NCBI GenBank assembly: GCA_964590075.1 | Contig: CAZPXS010000025.1 | Location: 1-5,217, forward strand | Direction of reading: 5' to 3' | DNA length: 5,217 nt | DNA from: JAGDVO01 sp964590075 [NCBI: uncultured Aquificales bacterium] | GTDB taxonomy: Bacteria; Thermosulfidibacterota; Thermosulfidibacteria; Thermosulfidibacterales | Shown: in pieces, positions 1-4,976 of the stretch | Numbering within the stretch: the first letter of the stretch is position 1 | Layout of the letters: each line of letters starts with the position of its first letter | Notes under the pieces: generated by a model | The model's input: only the letters and a program-made list of their open reading frames with translations | Databases searched by the model: none | Told to the model about the DNA's origin: nothing | Position numbers and translations under genes: made by a program

Positions 1-2360
1 CCGCCTTTGCAGATATTCTCAAAAGAGCTTCCTCCGGTTCTACTGTGGCCACACTTTCCGGTAGATCACAAGTCTCTCAAGTTGTCATACAGCCTTACTT
101 TAGACCAACCTACCCAACGGCTAATGTGGAACTAAAGTGGCTTGGCTTTCTTAGAAGCTTCTGGATAGATACTAAACAAAATTTAAGGGAGGACACTGTT
201 GAAAGTAAGGTCCTAAACATAGGAGGAAACCTTATAGACAAGATATTCCAAATCTTCTTTGATGATAACACCAACGAAACTAAGGCGTCCATAGTAGATG
301 ATATAGATACCTGTAGTTCAAGCACCACAAAGCGCTTGGATGAGGTCATACCTGTTTTTGATGCGGGTTGTAGGCTTGCAGAAATAGACCCAGCCCAAAG
401 GAAGATCTACTATAACAAAGATGGAAATCTCACATCCTTTACTACAGGGGAGGCAAGCAACCTTACAAACATCTGGAAAGTATGCTCCAACAACCAAAGT
501 ATACTTTGTACCAACAACGGCGATTGTGGAGGCAATGCGTGCGTTAGCGCAGATGCCAGCTGTATTATAAGGTATATAAGGGGAGAGGACAATCCTTCTG
601 GATGTACATCCTATGACTATGTAAAAAGACCAAGAACTCTTGATGTCTCTGCTTTTTGCAGTGCGTTAGGCATAAGCGGAAATAAGGTTTGGAAGCTTGG
701 GGACATAATAAACTCAAGTCCAGCAATAGCTGGGCCGGATCCATTAAATAATTACCACCTTAGGTATAACGACCAGAGTTATTTACAATATATTGTCAGC
801 GAAAGCTATAAAAAGAGGCCAACCGTAGTTGCCGTTGGTGCCAACGATGGCATGCTTCACATATTCAGAGTGGGATATCTTAAAAAAACAGATGAACAAT
901 ATAGACCAGTAAGGCTTGTAAACGACCAATTTTCTTCAAGCTCTGACCTTGTAGGTGAAGAAGTGTTTGCCTTTATACCAAAGAATGCCCTTCCCTATCT
1001 TCTTTGGTATGGAAACCAAGACTATTGCCATGTGCCAACGGTGGATTATAGGGTAATGATATTTGATGCAAACTTTGGCACAGCTCAAAATCCCAATTGG
1101 CGCACCCTCTTGGTAGGAGCCATGGGCTTTGGCGGGAAAGCGATAACAACCTCTTCTGGATCCTTTAGCTCCTCTGTCTTTGTCCTTGACCTAACAGATT
1201 GGTTAAACAATAACCTTTCTGGCACACCACAGCTCCTTTGGGAAACATCTCTTCCTGACGGAACACTTACGCTTTCCTTCCCGGCTATTGCTAAAGTGGA
1301 GGATAATTGGTATGTGCTTGTGGGTAGTGGTCCAAAACATATAGACCAGACCTTGGGTGAGAGCTATACCAATTCACCTAAGGTGTATATCTTTAACCTA
1401 AGGAATGGGAGCCTTGTAGCAACGGAAGATGTAAATGTACCGGGTGCCAGCTTTGCCATAGGCGATATTATGCCTGTAGATATAGACAACGATTACAACG
1501 ATGATGTAGCATACTTTGGCCTCTATGGTAAAAAGCAATCTGGAAGTATTTTTGGAGCTCTTATGAGGATAAACTTTAGAGCCCAAAACGGATACCTAAA
1601 CCCTAACAATTGGACTGTAAGCCAAGCCTTTGACTTTGGGAACTCTCCAGCTCCAGTTTTTGGAGCTCCAAGCTACACTTTAGATGAGTACAACAACTTC
1701 TGGGTATTCTTTGGTACAGGAAAGTACCTAAGCCTTGCAGACAAAACTATAAACTACACAAACTACCTTATAGGCTTTAAACATGGAACAAAGTATGACG
1801 CCTGGCAATCGGCTAGCACTGTATATTTAAGCGATCTCCTCAACCGCACAGGCTGGACAACGCCTATACAGATAATAGAAACAACCCAGATGTGCGTATG
1901 CGATAAAACAGGATGTAGTAATAGAGAAATTGTTACCGATGCGTCCGGATCTTTGGCAGATGAACCTTCTACAGGTTGGTATATTAGGCTTAGTGGTGAA
2001 GCCATATACTCCCAGCCCTTTGTCTTTGGTGGAACTGTAAACACTCTTTCAGCAGTACTACCTCAGGACATATGCTCTATGGAAGGTAGCTCTAAGCTTT
2101 ACTCTCTCTACTACAAAACTGGAACGCCTTACCCAAGGCCTACGGTTTTATCACCTGAAGCTGTGGTAAACAATAAGGTACAGCAGAGTATCAATCTTGG
2201 TATAGGTATCCCGCCCTTAGGCATGCCCTTCCAGGTGGTAGCAGGAACGGGTAAGGAATATCAAGCTTATGCTCAAATTTCTACGGGCGGAATATTGAAG
2301 CTTCAACAACAGGTTACACAACCATACGAGGGTAGGTTCTTGCTATGGATAGAAAAGTAA
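1..2360 (+). CDS. pilY1: PilY1-type type IV pilus tip adhesin, C-terminal part (5' truncated by window edge)
   Basis: The reading frame is open from base 3 to the TAA at 2358-2360 (785 codons). The GTG at 45 is only an internal Val codon, because the 14 codons before it already read as PilY1-like sequence (AFADILKRASSGST). Family hallmarks appear in order: RYIRGED (570-590), GDIINSSP (699-722), the propeller signature GANDGMLHIF (837-866), LVGAMGFGGK (1110-1139), an Asp-rich DxDxDxxxD loop (1479-1505), FFGTGKYLSLAD (1707-1742), and a C-terminal GW...QPFVFGG...C...G block (1974 to about 2120). These match the PilY1 beta-propeller family (Neisseria PilC/PilY1). Known members sit at the pilus tip, promote assembly, counter PilT-driven retraction through calcium binding, and mediate adhesion or surface sensing. 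The N-terminal portion, which in some homologues carries a von Willebrand A domain, is outside the window. Fourteen cysteines are visible, including a C-x5-C-x4-C-type insert. The gene leads the minor-pilin genes and overlaps the next by 16 bases. The family call is very secure; adhesin specificity is unknown. Confidence 0.93.
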   Translation, partial: AFADILKRASSGSTVATLSGRSQVSQVVIQPYFRPTYPTANVELKWLGFLRSFWIDTKQNLREDTVESKVLNIGGNLIDKIFQIFFDDNTNETKASIVDDIDTCSSSTTKRLDEVIPVFDAGCRLAEIDPAQRKIYYNKDGNLTSFTTGEASNLTNIWKVCSNNQSILCTNNGDCGGNACVSADASCIIRYIRGEDNPSGCTSYDYVKRPRTLDVSAFCSALGISGNKVWKLGDIINSSPAIAGPDPLNNYHLRYNDQSYLQYIVSESYKKRPTVVAVGANDGMLHIFRVGYLKKTDEQYRPVRLVNDQFSSSSDLVGEEVFAFIPKNALPYLLWYGNQDYCHVPTVDYRVMIFDANFGTAQNPNWRTLLVGAMGFGGKAITTSSGSFSSSVFVLDLTDWLNNNLSGTPQLLWETSLPDGTLTLSFPAIAKVEDNWYVLVGSGPKHIDQTLGESYTNSPKVYIFNLRNGSLVATEDVNVPGASFAIGDIMPVDIDNDYNDDVAYFGLYGKKQSGSIFGALMRINFRAQNGYLNPNNWTVSQAFDFGNSPAPVFGAPSYTLDEYNNFWVFFGTGKYLSLADKTINYTNYLIGFKHGTKYDAWQSASTVYLSDLLNRTGWTTPIQIIETTQMCVCDKTGCSNREIVTDASGSLADEPSTGWYIRLSGEAIYSQPFVFGGTVNTLSAVLPQDICSMEGSSKLYSLYYKTGTPYPRPTVLSPEAVVNNKVQQSINLGIGIPPLGMPFQVVAGTGKEYQAYAQISTGGILKLQQQVTQPYEGRFLLWIEK
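483..542 (+). other. Cysteine-rich insert in PilY1 (C-x7-C-x5-C-x4-C)
   Basis: The translated stretch starts and ends with Cys and contains CTNNGDCGGNAC. The four Cys have spacing 7, 5 and 4, with two further Cys downstream (codons at 561 and 603). It sits just before the conserved RYIRGED segment. Such small C..CTxNxDCxxxxC modules are typical of disulfide-stabilised extracellular loops; a structural role is inferred. Confidence 0.55.
1479..1505 (+). other. Calcium-binding loop of PilY1
   Basis: The codons read DIDNDYNDD, with acidic residues at loop positions 1, 3, 5 and 9 (DxDxDxxxD). In Pseudomonas aeruginosa PilY1 an EF-hand-like Asp-rich loop in the C-terminal propeller binds calcium and controls pilus extension and retraction. 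The equivalent blade position and spacing are seen here, so calcium-dependent control of pilus dynamics is a reasonable inference. Confidence 0.7.
2328..2332 (+). promoter_or_regulatory. Ribosome binding site for the FimT/GspH-like gene
   Basis: GAGGG lies inside the end of pilY1, with 12 bases between it and the ATG at 2345. An in-frame TAG at 2333-2335 closes the frame upstream, so this ATG is the only plausible start. The overlap with the pilY1 stop implies translational coupling. Confidence 0.55.
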
Positions 2361-2878
2361 AAGGCTACACCATAATGGAAATTTTGGTGATAATAGCTAT
2401 ACTTTCCATCCTTGCTGGCTTTGCTTTCGTAAGCTTTAGAAACATAGTTTTAAACCAGAGGTTAAAAGCCTCCACAGATAACCTTGTAAGCGTGTTAAAT
2501 ACCGCAAGGATGTATTCTATGACAGGGAGGGATGTTCGTGGAATAGGGCCAAGACCATGGGGTGTTTATGTAACTGAAGATGGTAGAAGGTTTATTCTCT
2601 TTGAAGACACAAATTCCAATTGTCGGTGCGATAACAATTGTAATAACGGCGAAGAAGTGGTAAAGACTTTTCAAATGGAAAGCGGAGTAAAAGTAAGGAA
2701 TCCTCTCGTTATAGTCTTTGACAAAAAGGGATACCCAAGGAATGCTATATGTGGCTTTGGTGCGACTAACATAATTATAGAATCAGAAACCTTGAACAAA
2801 GCCAGAACTATATGCATTAGCAGGTATGGTAGGATAAGAGTAGTGGAGGGTGAAATAACAACATGTGTGGAAAACTAA
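2345..2878 (+). CDS. fimT: GspH/FimT (FimU-like) minor pseudopilin
   Basis: A 177-residue prepilin-like protein. The short basic leader MDRKVKG is followed by the cleavage site G7|Y8, then TIME with Glu12 at position +5 of the mature protein, and a hydrophobic helix to about residue 30. The rest fits the GspH/FimT fold: an N-terminal amphipathic helix (QRLKASTDNLVSVLNTAR), beta strands with GVYV and RRFILFEDTN, an Asp/Asn/Cys loop (residues 88-102), and the closing strand CISRYGRIRV, a typical FimT/GspH ending. In pilus systems the FimU/FimT subunit is a minor pilin connecting the tip complex to the major-pilin shaft; the prepilin peptidase PilD would process it and it acts in the inner membrane and then the fibre. 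The 16-base overlap with pilY1 and the pilV-pilW-pilX genes downstream favour the pilus role over type II secretion. The mature part has six Cys (93, 95, 99, 136, 157, 174). The family is secure; the fimT versus fimU symbol is not. Confidence 0.85.
   Translation: MDRKVKGYTIMEILVIIAILSILAGFAFVSFRNIVLNQRLKASTDNLVSVLNTARMYSMTGRDVRGIGPRPWGVYVTEDGRRFILFEDTNSNCRCDNNCNNGEEVVKTFQMESGVKVRNPLVIVFDKKGYPRNAICGFGATNIIIESETLNKARTICISRYGRIRVVEGEITTCVEN
2845..2849 (+). promoter_or_regulatory. Ribosome binding site for the PilV-like gene
   Basis: GGAGG followed by GTGA is a strong anti-SD match, but it lies 13 bases before the ATG at 2863, longer than usual. An in-frame TGA at 2851-2853 rules out any start upstream, so the ATG is fixed despite the spacing. 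Confidence 0.6.
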
Positions 2879-3513
2879 ACAGTAAAGGCTTTACCATCAT
2901 AGAGCTTCTCATAGCCATGCTTTTTCTTATGTTTGTGATGATAGGCTTTTTGCGTGGTGTATTAACTTATATACAGTTTTCTTTGGATGCACGCATGAAA
3001 GATACGGCAAGTAAAGCCATAAGAGACTGGTCTGGATATCTTGAAAGCTTGCCTTACAATGCAAGCCTTATAAGTCCTGATCCATATCCAAACAGTTCAA
3101 ACAATTGGGGCAACGCTTCCATTGAATGTTATGATCAAAATAATTGCACCTCCTTTAAAATTACAGCAGAAGATACTAATTCCGACGGAGATAATATTTC
3201 GGATTTCTATGACCCATACAATGGCAATAACTATAGCGACTACTTTAAAAATCATCCGTTAGACACCGCAGATTGGCTTCTTATAGGACCAAAGCCTCAT
3301 CCTCTATGTGATGATCCAAATATTCAATATAATTGTCCACCCAGGCAGTATTCCATAGGGAACAGAAGGATATATGTAGGAATTACCGTAGCAAGGCTAA
3401 TTCAAAAGAATAATGAAATAGGCAAAGCCTTTGGCATTACCGCATGGTATTTTAGTCCCATAGATAATAGATATAAGTATGTAAGCACTACCCTTATAAA
3501 GAGGAAGCCATGA
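2863..3513 (+). CDS. pilV: PilV-like type IV pilus minor pilin with a calcium-loop-like motif
   Basis: A 216-residue prepilin. The leader MCGKLNSKG ends at G9|F10, followed by TIIE with Glu14 at mature position +5, and a hydrophobic helix to about residue 32. The C-terminal strands (YVGITVARLI, GITAWYFSPI, YKYVSTTLIK) match the usual PilV layout, in which the final strands form the pilin sheet. Between them is a polar Asn/Asp-rich region with NSDGDNISDFYD (residues 106-117), resembling a thrombospondin type 3 calcium loop. The mature part has four Cys (89, 95, 149, 158); Cys2 is lost with the leader. PilV would join FimU, PilW and PilX in the priming complex that positions PilY1 at the pilus tip. 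It overlaps the upstream gene by 16 bases and the pilW-like gene by ATGA. The prepilin call is secure; PilV rather than another minor pilin rests on gene order and the C-terminal pattern. Confidence 0.8.
   Translation: MCGKLNSKGFTIIELLIAMLFLMFVMIGFLRGVLTYIQFSLDARMKDTASKAIRDWSGYLESLPYNASLISPDPYPNSSNNWGNASIECYDQNNCTSFKITAEDTNSDGDNISDFYDPYNGNNYSDYFKNHPLDTADWLLIGPKPHPLCDDPNIQYNCPPRQYSIGNRRIYVGITVARLIQKNNEIGKAFGITAWYFSPIDNRYKYVSTTLIKRKP
3178..3213 (+). other. Thrombospondin type 3 / EF-hand-like calcium loop in the PilV-like pilin
   Basis: The twelve codons read NSDGDNISDFYD, with the order [D/N]-x-D-G-D-[G/N]-I-x-D-x-x-D characteristic of thrombospondin type 3 calcium loops. Asp104 immediately upstream could add a further ligand. 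Only one copy is present, so an isolated metal site, not a repeat array, is inferred. Confidence 0.55.
3501..3504 (+). promoter_or_regulatory. Ribosome binding site for the PilW-like gene
   Basis: AAGAGGA, with a GAGG core, lies 5 bases before the ATG at 3510. That ATG shares the ATGA with the pilV stop codon, the classical arrangement for stop-restart translational coupling. Confidence 0.65.
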
Positions 3514-4430
3514 AGAAGGGTATTACATTGGTTGAGCTTTTGATGGTTATTGGGATAACCCTTATACTCGCAGGTGGAATCTTTTATGCATATAGAGAAG
3601 TGTTTCAAAAAGGGGTTTCTCAAAGTCTTGTGGCAAAGAATGAACAGGAGGCTCAGTTCTTGATTTCTACCCTTGTTTCCGAGCTTTCCTCTGTGGGCTT
3701 TGGTATAGACAGAAGCAGGCTTCAGATACCACCTCTCATAGCCATATCTGAAAATGGAGTGGAATTTTTGAGCTTAGCCACAAGGCAAAATAATAGCGCA
3801 GGATGTTGGAGCTATGTAGATAATAATGGCAACATAGCTACCCAAACTGCAAGGGATTATCTTGGAAGGGAGTGTAATACTGGCAACAATAGATGGGAAT
3901 GGTGCGTTTGTTTAGAACCTATAACTAAAAGCTGTAGAGGAAACTGTGTAGTTCCAAACTGTGCAGACCCGCAACAAAATCAAAGCTGTAGAAACATGAT
4001 GGTCTTTGATATAAGTAGTAATAATAGTAATAATCCGCCTAATTATCCCAACGACTTTATAACGCGGTATTACTTAGACGACCAAAGCCAAACAGCCTCT
4101 CGTTTATGTGCAAATGAAACTCGAACACTTATGAAACAAGTAGGTAATGATGCACCACAACCAATAATAGATTGTGTGGGAGCTTTTAGAGTCAGGTATA
4201 TAACCAACCAAAACGGAAGTGCCGTATACAGCGACAGTGTTGATAATGTAAACAACCTTCTAGGATTAAGGCTTTGCTTGCTTCTACAGATAGGTGGAAG
4301 ACAAAGCGTGGCTATGGATGTTCCGCAGTTTAGCCAGTCATGTGGAGGTGGTCCTGTACCAAACAACAATTGGAGGTTTTACAGATGGTCAGCTATAGAG
4401 GTGGACATACCATTGAAAAACATAAGGTAA
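3510..4430 (+). CDS. pilW: PilW-like type IV pilus minor pilin, cysteine-rich
   Basis: A 306-residue prepilin with a very short leader (MKKG|ITLVELLMVIG), Glu9 at mature position +5, and a hydrophobic helix to about residue 25. The length, the long helix with QSLVAKNEQEAQFLISTLVSEL, and the C-terminal blocks RYYLDDQ (186-192), CVGAFRVRYI (222-231) and LGLRLCLLLQ (251-260) fit the PilW family, the largest minor pilin of the tip complex. It has twelve Cys, eight of them within residues 99-160 (99, 122, 132, 134, 142, 146, 151, 160), a Cys-rich insertion in the globular domain. About one residue in ten is Asn, including an Asn/Ser linker at 169-175. It overlaps pilV by 4 bases and pilX by 46. 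The role, with FimU/PilV/PilX, is pilus priming and PilY1 presentation, inferred from characterised type IVa systems. The PilW call is good; the function of the Cys-rich insertion is unknown. Confidence 0.82.
   Translation: MKKGITLVELLMVIGITLILAGGIFYAYREVFQKGVSQSLVAKNEQEAQFLISTLVSELSSVGFGIDRSRLQIPPLIAISENGVEFLSLATRQNNSAGCWSYVDNNGNIATQTARDYLGRECNTGNNRWEWCVCLEPITKSCRGNCVVPNCADPQQNQSCRNMMVFDISSNNSNNPPNYPNDFITRYYLDDQSQTASRLCANETRTLMKQVGNDAPQPIIDCVGAFRVRYITNQNGSAVYSDSVDNVNNLLGLRLCLLLQIGGRQSVAMDVPQFSQSCGGGPVPNNNWRFYRWSAIEVDIPLKNIR
4017..4034 (+). repeat. Perfect 9-base tandem duplication in pilW (AGTAATAAT x2)
   Basis: Two in-register copies of AGTAATAAT, preceded by another AGT codon, encode the Ser/Asn linker SSNNSNN (residues 169-175) next to PPNYP. 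The unit is three codons long, so a slippage gain or loss would change linker length without a frameshift. Confidence 0.8.
4372..4376 (+). promoter_or_regulatory. Ribosome binding site that decides the PilX start
   Basis: GGAGG lies 8 bases before the ATG at 4385, an ideal spacing, and is embedded in the end of pilW. The earlier in-frame ATG at 4340 has no purine-rich sequence before it. This site therefore selects 4385 as the start. Confidence 0.8.
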
Positions 4431-4936
4431 GAGGTATAGCCTTAATATCCGCCCTTATAATTTCGGTTATTGTATTAGTACTTTTGGGTAGTTTATACTT
4501 TATGCTGACAAGGCTTTTTGAGACATCGGAAACTACACGAACTTACTCTTCTGCAAGAGAGGCGGCTGTTGCAGGAGTGAATTATGCCATAACTTCAGGA
4601 ATCTTTGATACTATAGCCAGTCTTGGAATTTGTCCCGATGGTACTCCATCTGTTAACAATCCTCGCTGTCCAGTTTTGGCAGGGCAAGGAGGTAACATTC
4701 AATTGGGATGCACCTTTAACCTCCAGTTTAGATTAAAAGGCACCAATGAAATTTACACAAATAGGATTACCGTGTGCTTTCTTGGATATACTCAACCACC
4801 TGGTTATCCTCTTATTGGAGTAGCCTATAGTAGACCAATGCCAGGGAATAAAGGCAATATATATTCAATCATTTCCGAGGTGCGCGACCCTCAGGGAAGG
4901 GTTACTACCAGAATAGAAGCCGTTTATACACCTTAA
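4385..4936 (+). CDS. pilX: PilX-like type IV pilus minor pilin
   Basis: With the start at 4385 the protein has 183 residues; an in-frame ATG at 4340 would add 15 residues but lacks a ribosome site. A 17-residue basic leader ends in KVRG, followed by IALISALIISVIVLVLLG (residues 18-35) and a polar helix with SARE AAVAGVNYAI (about 56-69). This matches the PilX N-terminal pattern RG-x-A-L-x-x-A-L-I and the following helix rich in Ala. As in PilX and GspK relatives, Glu at mature position +5 is missing (Ser22 here). This is thought to suit a subunit at the very tip, which needs no contact with a subunit ahead of it. Four Cys (83, 95, 109, 131) are in the globular part. It overlaps pilW by 46 bases and is the last gene of the operon. 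The assignment relies on the N-terminal pattern and position; the C-terminal half is divergent. Confidence 0.8.
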   Translation: MVSYRGGHTIEKHKVRGIALISALIISVIVLVLLGSLYFMLTRLFETSETTRTYSSAREAAVAGVNYAITSGIFDTIASLGICPDGTPSVNNPRCPVLAGQGGNIQLGCTFNLQFRLKGTNEIYTNRITVCFLGYTQPPGYPLIGVAYSRPMPGNKGNIYSIISEVRDPQGRVTTRIEAVYTP

Positions 4937-4940
4937 ATCG

Positions 4941-4969
4941 TTGAAAATCTCATAACTTTATATTAAAAT
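4941..4969 (+). promoter_or_regulatory. Sigma70-like promoter for exbB
   Basis: TTGAAA (4941-4946) and TAAAAT (4964-4969) are separated by 17 bases, close to the sigma70 consensus. Transcription would start about 7 bases after the -10 box, at or next to the ATG at 4977. The element lies in the only intergenic gap, starting 5 bases after the pilX stop. The match is by eye in an AT-rich stretch. Confidence 0.6.
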
Positions 4970-4976
4970 TAACACC

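Noticed and set aside
45-47. GTG as the start codon of the first gene
   Set aside because: The same frame is open to the window edge and codes for PilY1-like sequence before this codon, so it is an internal Val and the gene is truncated by the window.
110-592. Minus-strand open frames opposite the pilY1 gene (and similar ones at 1398-1586, 1763-2044, 3402-3623, 4070-4369)
   Set aside because: They lie wholly opposite well-supported coding frames, lack ribosome sites and recognisable domains, and have shadow-like composition.
1890-1920. Cytochrome c-type heme motif in PilY1
   Set aside because: The cysteines are spaced C-x-C-x4-C with no following His, so no CxxCH motif is present.
4340-4342. 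ATG as the start of the PilX-like gene
   Set aside because: No ribosome site precedes it and it would give a 32-residue leader; the ATG at 4385 has GGAGG at ideal spacing and gives a 17-residue leader.
2345-4936. Type II secretion pseudopilins (GspH/I/J/K) instead of pilus minor pilins
   Set aside because: The order FimT-PilV-PilW-PilX directly after pilY1, the PilW length and C-terminal pattern, and the small PilX-like last gene (GspK is usually over 300 residues) favour the pilus set.
4937-4976. Rho-independent terminator between pilX and exbB
   Set aside because: The 40-base gap is AT-rich but contains no GC-rich inverted repeat followed by a T run; termination may be factor-dependent or there may be read-through.
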